From an uncultured Monoglobus sp. (lineage in GTDB: Bacteria > Bacillota > Clostridia > Monoglobales > Monoglobaceae): a DNA stretch of 64,000 bases. The DNA lies in assembly GCA_947630135.1 (NCBI GenBank), contig CANRGH010000005.1:53506-117505 (forward strand), written 5' to 3'. This document shows, piece by piece, positions 7,146 through 15,482 of the stretch. The notes under the pieces are model-generated. The model did not search any database. It was not told the origin of the DNA and saw only the letters and a program-made list of their open reading frames with translations. Position numbers and translations under genes: made by a program. The stretch's first letter is position 1, and each line of letters opens with the position of its first letter.

Positions 7146-7646
7146 CTATATATTGTCATAAAGCTCTTTTTGCAATTTTTTGTCTTTTTCGTCAACAGCC
7201 GCCGCCATGTCGGCCTTGAACCTTTCAAGCGCCTCGGAAAGCTTCCCGTCGCTGAGCGCCAGCATCTGCACGGCCAGAATTCCCGCGTTGTCCGAGCCGT
7301 TCACTCCGACCGTCGCCACAGGGATACCCGTCGGCATCTGGACCATTGAGAGCAGCGAGTCAAGCCCGTCCATAAACGACGATTTGATCGGCAGCGCTAT
7401 GACCGGCAGCGTGGTATACGCCGCGATAACTCCGCCCAGATGAGCCGCCTTGCCCGCGGCCGCGATTATCACCTTAACTCCGCTTGCCTTGGCGTTCTTC
7501 GCGAACTCCTCGGCCTTTGCGGGGGTCCTGTGCGCCGAGATCACATGCGCCTCAAAATCAACGCCGAACGATTTAAGCACGTCGATCGCGCCCTTTACCA
7601 CCGGCAGATCAGAGTTGCTTCCCATTACGATTGCTACTTTTGCCAT
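7146..7646 (-). CDS. purE: N5-carboxyaminoimidazole ribonucleotide mutase
   Basis: A 166-residue class I PurE. The N-terminus MAKVAIVMGSNSDLPVVKGA carries the GSxSD phosphate-binding motif, followed by VISAHRTPAKAEEFA and AAGKAAHLGGVIAAYTTLPVIALP with the active-site His. I place the start at 7646, after GGAGGAAAACT; an upstream in-frame extension of 28 codons runs through the promoter and is not used. The gene is the first of the operon and follows a consensus promoter by about 25 bases. It isomerises N5-CAIR to CAIR; no purK is in the window. Confidence 0.95.
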   Translation of the reverse strand: MAKVAIVMGSNSDLPVVKGAIDVLKSFGVDFEAHVISAHRTPAKAEEFAKNAKASGVKVIIAAAGKAAHLGGVIAAYTTLPVIALPIKSSFMDGLDSLLSMVQMPTGIPVATVGVNGSDNAGILAVQMLALSDGKLSEALERFKADMAAAVDEKDKKLQKELYDNI

Positions 7647-7672
7647 TAGTTTTCCTCCTTGTCTTATGCTAA

Positions 7673-7705
7673 TTTGATTGTATATCAAATGAATTGTTTT
7701 GTCAA
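7673..7705 (-). promoter_or_regulatory. Sigma-A promoter of the purEMNOH operon with overlapping palindrome
   Basis: TTGACA (7700-7705) and TACAAT (7677-7682) are spaced by 17 bases on the minus strand. A palindrome TTTGAT-n5-ATCAAA (7673-7678/7684-7689) overlaps the -10 box and may be an operator. The leader is only about 25 bases, so no purine riboswitch fits. Confidence 0.85.
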
Positions 7706-7804
7706 CATATAACAGCCTTAAAAATACCAAATCCGCCGTATATTTTAATAAAAATCGACCGTTGATTTTTATATAAAATAAACCAAAATAATATTAAGAT
7801 ATAA

Positions 7805-7833
7805 TTGACTTTTATTGTTCCTTATGATAAAAT
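7805..7833 (+). promoter_or_regulatory. Promoter of the sensor kinase operon
   Basis: TTGACT (7805-7810) and TAAAAT (7828-7833) with a 17-base spacer. It overlaps an in-frame TTG that could otherwise be taken as the start codon, so it supports the ATG at 7886. A hairpin AAAAATC/GATTTTT (7750-7770) lies upstream between the two divergent promoters. Confidence 0.75.
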
Positions 7834-7885
7834 AAATCAAATGTTAATGGGCGGAATTACGCAAACGATTATAAGGAGCGTAAAT

Positions 7886-10855
7886 ATGTTTAAGAAGAAC
7901 AAATTCGGCAAAATAATAACGCCGCTTTTACTTTGTCTGCTCGCGGTCGCGGTGCTTTTGATCGGAATTGCATATTTCAATTTTATCTCAAAGAAGATTT
8001 ACGAAGACAGCACGGATCATCTTTCCGAGATTTACGATCAGGTCAATCGCTCTTTCGGCGCGTTCGTGGACAGAAACTGGGGCCTGCTTGAAAGCTGGGA
8101 CGAGTATTTCGCAAAGGAAAACCCGGATCCCGCCGCGGTCTCGGATTTTATTGCGAAGGAAAAGGAATACTGGGGATTTTCCGACTTCTACTTCCTCTCG
8201 GGCGGCGAGGCGTATATGACGGCCTCGGGCTCCGCGGGGACAATGGATTTGGGGGATGCCAAAACCAACCTGACCGAACAGGGCGAGCCGATCATGGCGG
8301 GCGACACACTGGCGTCGGGCAGGGACGTTATCGTGTTCGCCGCGCCGGCAGCTCCCGGCAGCTATAACGGATTTGAATACAACGCCGTCGCCGTCAGCTA
8401 CAACAACGCCGACATGGCGAGCTCGCTGAACGTTGACGCTTTTTCGGGCAAAGCAAAATGCTTTGTTATACATAACGACGGCAGTGTCCTGCTCTCCACA
8501 CAGACCGGCGGAAACGTGTTTGAAAACTTTCTCGTTTACCTCAAAGCCGCGTCGGATATTTCGCCGGACGACCTCGGCCAAATCGGCGGCGATTGGCAAA
8601 ACGGCAGATCGGGCCTGCTTCAGTGCAGGATCGGCAATGTTAACTATTGTATTCTTTATCATCCCGTGGGCTATCAGGATTACATACTTTTGAGCGCCGT
8701 GCCGCAAAGCGTGTTAAGCGCGGGATTTTTGTCGGTGCAGAAGGTCACGATGAATGTGCTGATAATTATATTCCTGCTCATCGGCGCGGCCGTGATCGCG
8801 CTGCTTATTCTGCGCGGCCGCAGACTCTCAAGACTCAATAAGACCGAGCTTCGTTACCGCGAACGCATGTTTGACCTGCTTTCAAACAGCGTTGACGATA
8901 TATTCATCATGCTCGATTCCGCAAATCATAACGTTGACTATATAAGCCCGAACATAGAGCGGCTGCTCGGCATACCGCTCAAGGACGCGCAGGCCGACAT
9001 CAAAGTTCTTGAAAAATGCGCGCTCGGCGGCGACATTGTTATTCCGCGCGACGAGCTTGAGGCGATACCGCTTAACGGCAGCAAGCACCGCGATTATGAG
9101 TACATGCACCAGAGCACGGGCGAGCGCCGCTGGTACAGAATGACGGTCTATCATATGAGCATAGCCGACGTCAGCAAATACATAATCGTGTTGTCAGACA
9201 GGACGCGCGACCAGCTGATGAACCAGAAGCTGCAGGAGGCGCTGGACGCGGCGAAAAGCGCGAACGAGGCCAAGAGCAACTTTCTCTCGAATATGTCGCA
9301 CGACATACGAACGCCGATGAACGCTATTGTCGGTTTCTCGGTGCTGCTTGAGAAGGACGCCGACGACCCCGATCTCGTGCGCGAGTATACGCACAAAATA
9401 ACCGCGTCAAGCCATCATCTGCTGAGCCTCATCAACGACGTGCTTGACATGAGCAAAATCGAGAGCGGCAAAACGTCGCTTAACGTTGACAGCTTCAGTC
9501 TTCCCGTGCTGCTTGAGGAGCTCGGCATTATACTCATGCCGCAGGCCAAGGCCAAAAAGCAAACATTTAAGACAATCGTCAAGGGCGCCCCGCCCGAGCA
9601 GCTTGTCGGCGACAAGCTTCGCCTTAACCAGATCCTCATCAATCTGCTATCAAACGCGATCAAATACACGCCCGACGGCGGCGAGATAGAATTTATAGTG
9701 AGCGAGCTTCAAAGCTCAACACCGCAGTTCGCCAAAATAAGGTTCACCGTCCGCGACAACGGAATTGGAATGAGCGAGGAATTTCTTGAGCAGGTGTTTA
9801 ATCCGTTCAGCAGGGAAATAAGCTCGGTCACAAACAAAATCCAGGGAACTGGCCTCGGCATGGCAATCACAAAAAATCTTGTTGACCTTATGGGCGGCAT
9901 AATCAACGTTGAGAGCTCGCCCGGCAAGGGCAGCACGTTCACCGTCGAGCTTACGTTCACGGTTCCCGACGCCGAGGAGCCAGAAACGTGGCTCCGCCGA
10001 AAAATTCCGAGAATGCTCGTGGCCGACGACGAGGAAGACATATGCCTGAGCATAAAAGAGCTTATGCGCGGCACGGGCGTTGACGTTTCCTTTGCCACCG
10101 ACGGAGCCTCCGCCGTCAGCGCGGCGGTCAAGGCGCATAAAAGCGACAGCGGCTTTAACGTTATTCTGCTTGACTGGAAAATGCCCGGAATGGACGGCGT
10201 TGAGGCCGCGCGCGAAATCCGCGCAGAGATAGGCGCCGATGTGCCGATTTTGGTCCTGACGTCATATGACTGGACGGATATCGAGGCGGAGGCCCGCAAG
10301 GCGGGCATAAACGCCTTTATGCCCAAACCGTTCTTCGTGTCAACGCTTAAACAGACGCTTGAGCCGCTTTTCGCCGACAACGACGGAAGCGCGGCCGAGC
10401 GGGCAGCCGAGGATGACAGGGTTATGGAAGGCCTGCGTTTCCTCGTCGCAGAAGATAACGAGCTTAACGCCGAGATCCTTAAAGAATTGCTCGGCATGGA
10501 GGGCGCGGAATGCGAGATCGCGATTAACGGCAAAGAGGCGGTCGAAATGTTTGAAAATTCAGCGCCCGAGTATTATGACATGATACTTATGGACGTGCAA
10601 ATGCCGATAATGAACGGCTATGACGCGACAAGAGCGATCCGCTCGCTTGAGCATCCGTCGGCGAAAACCGTTCCGATTGCGGCCATGACCGCGAACACAT
10701 TCGCCGAGGATGTGCGCGACGCGCTCAATTCGGGTATGGACGGTCATCTTTCAAAGCCGATCGACATGGCCGCCGTCAAAGAGCTTGTCGCGAAGCTTAT
10801 AAACAACAAAAACAATTCGGGCAACAGCCCCGAAAATGAAAACGGCGGTGATTGA
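7886..10855 (+). CDS. Membrane hybrid histidine kinase with two receiver domains
   Basis: A 989-residue sensor. Order: membrane segment about 10-32, extracytoplasmic sensor region about 35-295, second membrane segment about 300-325 (NVLIIIFLLIGAAVIALLIL), PAS-like domain about 345-445, HisKA with phosphorylatable His472 in SNMSHDIRTPMNAI, HATPase with NLLSNAIKYT, DNGIGM and GTGLGMAITKNL, receiver 1 with Asp763 (LLDWKMPGMDG) and receiver 2 with Asp903 (LMDVQMPIMNG). It would autophosphorylate and pass phosphate His to Asp within the protein. No DNA-binding output domain is present. The ATG at 7886 follows AAGGAG and lies after the promoter. The next gene, four coding bases away in effect, encodes a solute-binding lipoprotein, suggesting that it senses a bound sugar. 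Confidence 0.92.
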   Translation: MFKKNKFGKIITPLLLCLLAVAVLLIGIAYFNFISKKIYEDSTDHLSEIYDQVNRSFGAFVDRNWGLLESWDEYFAKENPDPAAVSDFIAKEKEYWGFSDFYFLSGGEAYMTASGSAGTMDLGDAKTNLTEQGEPIMAGDTLASGRDVIVFAAPAAPGSYNGFEYNAVAVSYNNADMASSLNVDAFSGKAKCFVIHNDGSVLLSTQTGGNVFENFLVYLKAASDISPDDLGQIGGDWQNGRSGLLQCRIGNVNYCILYHPVGYQDYILLSAVPQSVLSAGFLSVQKVTMNVLIIIFLLIGAAVIALLILRGRRLSRLNKTELRYRERMFDLLSNSVDDIFIMLDSANHNVDYISPNIERLLGIPLKDAQADIKVLEKCALGGDIVIPRDELEAIPLNGSKHRDYEYMHQSTGERRWYRMTVYHMSIADVSKYIIVLSDRTRDQLMNQKLQEALDAAKSANEAKSNFLSNMSHDIRTPMNAIVGFSVLLEKDADDPDLVREYTHKITASSHHLLSLINDVLDMSKIESGKTSLNVDSFSLPVLLEELGIILMPQAKAKKQTFKTIVKGAPPEQLVGDKLRLNQILINLLSNAIKYTPDGGEIEFIVSELQSSTPQFAKIRFTVRDNGIGMSEEFLEQVFNPFSREISSVTNKIQGTGLGMAITKNLVDLMGGIINVESSPGKGSTFTVELTFTVPDAEEPETWLRRKIPRMLVADDEEDICLSIKELMRGTGVDVSFATDGASAVSAAVKAHKSDSGFNVILLDWKMPGMDGVEAAREIRAEIGADVPILVLTSYDWTDIEAEARKAGINAFMPKPFFVSTLKQTLEPLFADNDGSAAERAAEDDRVMEGLRFLVAEDNELNAEILKELLGMEGAECEIAINGKEAVEMFENSAPEYYDMILMDVQMPIMNGYDATRAIRSLEHPSAKTVPIAAMTANTFAEDVRDALNSGMDGHLSKPIDMAAVKELVAKLINNKNNSGNSPENENGGD

Positions 10856-10856
10856 T

Positions 10857-12146
10857 ATGAAAAATTTTAAGAAAAAATGCCTTATACTTTTGCTGGCCGC
10901 GGCCGCGGCTGTGCTTATGACGTCTTGCTCGGGCTTTGCGCCCGACAAAAATTCAGATCAAGTCACGCTTTCGATCATGGGCAAGGAAAGCGATCTGAAC
11001 AAAAGCTACATGACAAAAATATTTGACCTGTATGAAAAATCCACCGGAAACAAGCTGGATATAATATCATTCGAGGACAGCGAATATGAAACCACAGCAG
11101 TCCAAAAATTCGCGAAGGGCGACGTTCCGGATATATTCCTGCATTTCCACAACGCCGATCTGAACCGATTTAACGTTGCCGACAATTTTTGTTTTCTGAA
11201 TGACGAAAAATGGGTCGACGACCTGACCGACGGCGCCGCAGCCTATTGCCGCGACAAGGACGGAAACCTTCTTGGCCTGCCCTTCTGGGAAAACTCGGTT
11301 TCGGGCTGCTATTACAACAAGACGATCCTCGACGGCTTAGGCCTCAAACCCGCGACAAATCAGGCGGAGTTTGACGTCCTCTGTCAAGTCCTCGCCGACA
11401 CGGGCTACACGCCGATCTGCTGGCCCGCCGACGGCTGCTCGTGGATGGCTCAGTTTGGACTTGACCCGATCTTCGCTGACGACCCGGCGCTGCTTGAAAG
11501 ACTTAACAAAAATGAAGTGTCCTACGCCGATATTCTCGAGGTCAACAATATGGTTGACTGGATCGCTGGCGCGGCAGATAAGGGCTGGTTCGGCGCGGAT
11601 TATCTTGAAACCGGCTGGTCGGAGATCAGCCCCGCGATCGGTTCGGGCGAGGCGGTCATGACCTTTATCTGGGACACATGGTTCGACACCGACTTTGAGC
11701 CCGGCGGCAAATACTCCAAAGACGACTTTGCGGTTATGCCTGTGTTCATGAACACCGCTGACGGCGGCACCTACGAGGGCGGCAACCTCAATATGATGAT
11801 GGTCAACAAAAACAGTGAAAATCTTGAAGCGTCTCTTGATTTTCTGGATTTTTGCGCCGATCCCGAAAACTATAACAAAGCCTTTGAAGGCATCTCCACG
11901 GTCAACTGCTTTAAGGGCCAGACCACCAATATCCAATCGAAGCCCGTTATTGACGCTGCCGCTTCAATCGCAGCAAACGAGCGCGTTTCCACCGCGGCTT
12001 CCAGAATTAACGGCTACAGCGCCGACGACGTCGCTGCGGCACTTCACGATATGCTGAGCGGGAAGACCGACGCGCGCGGCTGCATAAAACGCATGGACGA
12101 GTACAGGATAACCGAGGCGCAAAATCAGGTTTCGGACGAGTTCTAA
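10857..12146 (+). CDS. Extracellular solute-binding lipoprotein, ABC sugar-type (family 1)
   Basis: A 429-residue lipoprotein: lipid-anchored signal peptide MKNFKKK, Ala/Leu core, and a lipobox-like LMTSC with Cys24. The mature part has the family 1 binding-protein architecture: VTLSIMGKESDLN, FAKGDVPDIFLHF, LLGLPFWENSVSGCYYNK, GEAVMTFIWDTWF and a C-terminal helical region. It begins one base after the kinase stop codon; an alternative ATG at 10836 overlaps the kinase. No permease or ATPase genes are adjacent, so it may be a ligand presenter for the kinase rather than a transport component, or it may share permeases encoded elsewhere. Ligand is probably a sugar by family. Confidence 0.85.
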   Translation: MKNFKKKCLILLLAAAAAVLMTSCSGFAPDKNSDQVTLSIMGKESDLNKSYMTKIFDLYEKSTGNKLDIISFEDSEYETTAVQKFAKGDVPDIFLHFHNADLNRFNVADNFCFLNDEKWVDDLTDGAAAYCRDKDGNLLGLPFWENSVSGCYYNKTILDGLGLKPATNQAEFDVLCQVLADTGYTPICWPADGCSWMAQFGLDPIFADDPALLERLNKNEVSYADILEVNNMVDWIAGAADKGWFGADYLETGWSEISPAIGSGEAVMTFIWDTWFDTDFEPGGKYSKDDFAVMPVFMNTADGGTYEGGNLNMMMVNKNSENLEASLDFLDFCADPENYNKAFEGISTVNCFKGQTTNIQSKPVIDAAASIAANERVSTAASRINGYSADDVAAALHDMLSGKTDARGCIKRMDEYRITEAQNQVSDEF

Positions 12147-12160
12147 ATTTCAAAAAAATT

Positions 12161-12184
12161 AAGCCGCGGTCGCAGCCGCGGCTT
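12161..12184. terminator. Bidirectional terminator between binding protein and deaminase genes
   Basis: AAGCCGCGG (12161-12169) and CCGCGGCTT (12176-12184) form a stable hairpin with T6 on the plus strand and an A-run at 12152-12158 that gives T7 on the minus strand. It separates two convergent genes. Confidence 0.9.
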
Positions 12185-12187
12185 TTT

Positions 12188-13387
12188 TCAGCGTTCATAA
12201 ACTATTTTCCCGTTCACCATTGTGTATTTGACGTCGCTGCACTTTGCGGAATAAACAATGCTCGATACCGGGTTGTTGACCGGCCTCAGGTGCGGCGCGT
12301 CAAAATCAACCACGATCATGTCGGCGAGAAATCCCTCTTTTATCATTCCCAGATTGTCAAAGCCGAGCGCCCTCGCTCCGTTCACGGTCGCCATTTTAAG
12401 CGCCGTCTCCGCGGGAACAGCCGTCGGGTCAAGCCCCGCTCCCTTGTGGATAAGCGCGGCGGTCTTGATCTCCTCAAACATGTCGAGGCTGTTGTTGCTC
12501 GACGCGCCGTCCGTGCCGATCGCGACGTTTATTCCCATCTCAAGCATTTTCGGCACCGGCGCGATCCCCGAGGCAAGCTTTAGGTTGCTTATGGGGTTAT
12601 GAGCGACCGAAACGCCGTGCTCTTTTAAAATTTCAAGGTCCTTGTCCGTCATAACAACACAGTGGGCCGCGATCGTCGGGTTCTCAAACAGTCCCGTGCT
12701 CTCCATATAGGCGGTCGGCGTCATGTTGTGCTCGATCTCGCAGTCCGAAAACTCGGTCCGCGTCTCGGCAAGGTGGGTGTGGATAGGCATGTTATGCTCT
12801 TTCGCGTAAGCGGCGCACTTTTCCAAAACCTCAAACGAGCATGTGTATATCGCGTGGGGCGAAAAAGTGAAGGTGATAAGATCATTGTCCTTAAACTCCT
12901 CCGCCATTTCCTCCATCAGCATGACCTTGCGGTCATAGCCGTCAAAGTTGACGCAGTCGCTGAGAACCGCGCGTATTCCTTTTTCCGCGGCGGCTCTGCC
13001 TGTCTCGATTTGATAGAAATACATGTCGCTGAAGCATGTGGTTCCGCCCGCGAGCATTTCGTCTATCGCGATCTCACTGCCGCGGCGCACATCCTCGGGC
13101 GTCATCTTATCCTCAAACGGGAAAATTTTGTTGTAGAGCCAGTCCTGCAAATTCATGTCGTCCGCGTATCCCCGAAGCAGCGTCATGGCCGTGTGCGTGT
13201 GGGCGTTTATAAGCCCCGGCAGAAGCGCCTTGTTTTCGCCGTCTATCACGCGGTCAAAGCTGCCCTCGAGGCGCGTTTCGCCGACATATTTGATAAGCTT
13301 TCCGTCGGTCAGAACAAAGCCGTTTTTGATGACGCCGACATCGTCGTCCATGGTTATGATCGTTATGTTTTCAAATAATGTTTTCAT
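12188..13387 (-). CDS. mtaD: 5-methylthioadenosine/S-adenosylhomocysteine deaminase-type amidohydrolase
   Basis: A 399-residue metal-dependent amidohydrolase. Motifs in order: GLINAHTHTAMTLLRGYADD (HxH metal ligands), GTTCFSDMYF, HAIYTCS, THLAETRTE (His and the proton-shuttle Glu), AAHCVVM and IGTDGASSNNSLDMFEE (metal-binding Asp). These are the marks of the MTA/SAH deaminase group (ATZ/TRZ family). It would deaminate MTA to methylthioinosine and/or SAH to S-inosylhomocysteine. It follows luxS by about 28 bases with a GGGAG site. Its place beside luxS and a nucleoside phosphorylase supports a SAM by-product salvage role, but guanine-deaminase-like or other substrates cannot be excluded by eye. 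Confidence 0.85.
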   Translation of the reverse strand: MKTLFENITIITMDDDVGVIKNGFVLTDGKLIKYVGETRLEGSFDRVIDGENKALLPGLINAHTHTAMTLLRGYADDMNLQDWLYNKIFPFEDKMTPEDVRRGSEIAIDEMLAGGTTCFSDMYFYQIETGRAAAEKGIRAVLSDCVNFDGYDRKVMLMEEMAEEFKDNDLITFTFSPHAIYTCSFEVLEKCAAYAKEHNMPIHTHLAETRTEFSDCEIEHNMTPTAYMESTGLFENPTIAAHCVVMTDKDLEILKEHGVSVAHNPISNLKLASGIAPVPKMLEMGINVAIGTDGASSNNSLDMFEEIKTAALIHKGAGLDPTAVPAETALKMATVNGARALGFDNLGMIKEGFLADMIVVDFDAPHLRPVNNPVSSIVYSAKCSDVKYTMVNGKIVYER

Positions 13388-13415
13388 AAATTATTCTCCC
13401 GTAAAATTTTCGGCG

Positions 13416-13874
13416 CTATTTTTCGTATTCCAGATCGTTCTCGGTGAGGTCTTTTATCTTTTCGTAATAATCCCTCGCCTCCCAGTTGGCAAGCTCCACG
13501 CTTAGATTGCGAAAGTTGCCGCACTCAATCTCGCTCGCGCCGGGCATTTCGCCGTCATAGACCGAAATATCCTTAAATATTTTTTTGATAAGCTCAACGA
13601 CCTTTTTGTTGTCCGCGTTCCGCATAAGCAGATAAAATCCCGTCTGGCATCCCATCGGGCCGAAGTATATAACGTCGTCCTTAAGCTCCGAGTTCCGCGC
13701 CATGGTGGCAAACAAGTGCTCAAGAGAATGCATGGTCGCGTTATCGAGCAGGCGGCCCGTGTTCGGCTTCCGCATGCGTATGTCATAGGTCGTTATGTCG
13801 CCGTCAATTCGGGATATATATACCCAGGGTCTGATCTTTCGGTGGTCAACGGTAAAACTCGCGATTTTTTCCAT
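13416..13874 (-). CDS. luxS: S-ribosylhomocysteine lyase
   Basis: A 152-residue LuxS of normal size. The metal site is complete: HSLEH (HxxEH) near residue 53 and the Cys in GPMGCQTGFYL; the N-terminal SFTVDHRKIRPWVYISR is typical. It splits S-ribosylhomocysteine into homocysteine and DPD, the precursor of autoinducer 2. Its ATG directly follows the TAA of the transposase remnant, and its ribosome site GAGGGAG lies inside that remnant. No MTA/SAH nucleosidase gene, which would make its substrate, is in the window. Confidence 0.96.
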   Translation of the reverse strand: MEKIASFTVDHRKIRPWVYISRIDGDITTYDIRMRKPNTGRLLDNATMHSLEHLFATMARNSELKDDVIYFGPMGCQTGFYLLMRNADNKKVVELIKKIFKDISVYDGEMPGASEIECGNFRNLSVELANWEARDYYEKIKDLTENDLEYEK

Positions 13875-14483
13875 TTAAACTCCCTCCTCTTTAATATAAT
13901 AACGATCCTGTTCCCATTTAAACAAATTGGTATCTATATAATTCCATATCCTCTCATAATCTTTCTCATTGCGTATCACATGATCATGATAAGAACGCTG
14001 CCATAATGATATTCCCGTCTTTTTATTCGTAAACCTTTTAAGCATTGATACAAATGACGGCACTATCTCATTCGTAGGGGACGGCTGCGGCCGGAGCTGC
14101 GAAGCGGGTTCGATGCACCACGGTATTCCGTTTCCACGGATAAACGAGGCCACATATCATTAACATTTGCGGATATGCGCCCCCGACGTCCCGTTTTTGT
14201 TATCGTTTTCAACAATCAAAATCATATGAATATGATTTGGCATAACTATGTATTTGTCTATTTTTACGCTTTCATAAATCTCTCCGGATTTTCTTATTTC
14301 GTCATCGACAATTTTACCAAGCGAAGACGAATTCATTTCAGGGACGTCGAGGGCGCCGTCCCCTACAACAACTTTGCCAAAAATACACTTTTTATCCTTT
14401 GTGCATATAGTTATGAAATACGCACCGCTTTGAGAATAACTATAATATTCAAGCCTGTTTCGTTTTCTTGATTTGTATTCCAT
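13875..14483 (-). pseudogene. REP-associated tyrosine transposase (RayT), interrupted by two in-frame stops
   Basis: Two reading frames, 14160-14483 and 13875-14153, are the halves of one Y1/HUH transposase of the IS200-like RayT group and share the same frame. The first has SGAYFITICTKDKKCIFG and the HUH motif VMPNHIHMILIV; the second has SFVSMLKRFTNKKTG, LWQRSYHDHVIRN and IWNYIDTNLFKW with the catalytic-region Tyr. They are separated by tandem stops TAA TGA (14162-14157). The stretch around the stops looks like inserted repeat sequence, including TAGGGGACGG on the plus strand near 14077. The gene abuts its neighbours with no spacing: nucleoside phosphorylase TAA then ATG, and its own TAA then luxS ATG. 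Probably inactive unless the stops are bypassed. Confidence 0.8.
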
Positions 14484-15290
14484 TTACAACTTATTTATTA
14501 TACACTTTAACAATCCGATCAGTTTTTCACGGATAACGGGTTCGGCGTTGTCTATCGCCTCGCGGTTAAAGCCTCCACCCTCAATTCCTGCGGCCATGTT
14601 TGAAACTCCGGACAAAGCGAGGATCCGCACTCCGCAGTGAGCGGCCGCGATAACCTCGGGGACGGTCGACATTCCCACCAGATCCGCGCCCAATATTTTA
14701 AGCGCGCGTATCTCGGCAGGCGTCTCAAACTGCGGCCCGGCCATGTAAGCGTACACGCCCTTCGGCAGACTCATGCCGAGCCCGTCCGCGCACTTTTCGC
14801 AGAGCCTTATCAAGCCTTTGTCATACGCGTTTGTCATGTCAAAAAACCGCTCGCCAAGCTCGTCGAAATTTTTGCCGCGAAGCGGAGACTCGGCGCAAAG
14901 CTTGATGTGGTCGCGTATTATCACAATATCGCCCGGGGCGTATTCATCATTTAGCGCGCCCGAGGCGTTGGTGAGGATCACCGTCTCTATTCCCATCGCC
15001 TTGAGCATATGTATCATAAACGCGGTCTCTGCCATGGTGTAGCCCTCGTAATAATGGAGCCTGCCCTGCATGAACGCGACCGACGCGCCCTCAAGCCGAC
15101 CGACGACCAAGCGGCATTTGTGGTAGTTTCCGTCGATCGGCGGAAAGCCCGGGATCTCGCCGTACGGTATCACGATTTTATTATCGAGAGCGTCCGCAAG
15201 GTCGCCCATACCGGTTCCGAGCACCACAGCGACGTCTGGCGCGCGGTCAATTTTTGAATTTACATATTCGGCAGCTTGTGTGTATGACAT
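14484..15290 (-). CDS. punA: Purine nucleoside phosphorylase, class I trimeric type
   Basis: A 268-residue class I PNP. Signs: VAVVLGTGMGDLADAL, FMQGRLHYYEGYTMAE, LTNASGALN, AGPQFETPAEIRALKILGADLVGMST and LSGVSNMAAG with the purine-binding Glu and Asn. It cleaves purine (2-deoxy)nucleosides with phosphate. The start at 15290 follows GGAG; a longer reading frame to 15461 merely translates a palindromic repeat (15312-15438). With the deaminase encoded two genes downstream it could also cleave methylthioinosine, which is inference. It lies in a leftward unit with the transposase remnant, luxS and mtaD. Confidence 0.92.
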   Translation of the reverse strand: MSYTQAAEYVNSKIDRAPDVAVVLGTGMGDLADALDNKIVIPYGEIPGFPPIDGNYHKCRLVVGRLEGASVAFMQGRLHYYEGYTMAETAFMIHMLKAMGIETVILTNASGALNDEYAPGDIVIIRDHIKLCAESPLRGKNFDELGERFFDMTNAYDKGLIRLCEKCADGLGMSLPKGVYAYMAGPQFETPAEIRALKILGADLVGMSTVPEVIAAAHCGVRILALSGVSNMAAGIEGGGFNREAIDNAEPVIREKLIGLLKCIINKL

Positions 15291-15311
15291 GATAATTCTC
15301 CTTTTTGTTTC

Positions 15312-15438
15312 CCAAATATGCTCGCCTCCCTCTCCGTCGCCTTCGGCGCCACCTCTCCCTCCTAAAGGAGGGCGAGGCTGATATTTGGCTCTCCTCCTTT
15401 TAAGGGGGAGAGCTGTCAGCGCAGCTGACTGAGAGGGA
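15312..15438. repeat. MITE-like imperfect palindromic repeat
   Basis: Two homologous arms in opposite orientation: TCCCTCTCCGTCGCCTTCGG... from 15327 and its inverted relative ending at 15438 (TCCCTCTCAGTCAGC on the minus strand). The outer part also pairs CCAAATAT (15312-15319) with ATATTTGG (15381-15388). It fills most of the 192-base gap between purL and the phosphorylase gene. Its translation gives a spurious Arg/Gly-rich N-terminal extension on the phosphorylase frame. Non-coding mobile repeat is the likely nature. Confidence 0.75.
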
Positions 15439-15482
15439 GTCACATCTATTTGCACGGCCAAATTGCGTTTTTGGAAGGCCGA

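Noticed and set aside
6252..7349. Long plus-strand reading frame (365 codons) opposite purM
   Set aside because: It runs antisense to purM, whose motifs are complete, and its translation has no family features; a shadow of G+C-rich codon use.
7647..7672. Purine riboswitch before purE
   Set aside because: The predicted leader is about 25 bases, too short for an aptamer and expression platform.
7805..7885. TTG start adding 27 residues to the sensor kinase
   Set aside because: The TTG is the -35 box of a good promoter and the RNA would start after it; AAGGAG before ATG 7886 is the better start.
15291..15461. N-terminal extension of the nucleoside phosphorylase
   Set aside because: It translates a palindromic non-coding repeat, has no ribosome site, and the family start is MSYTQAAEYV at 15290.
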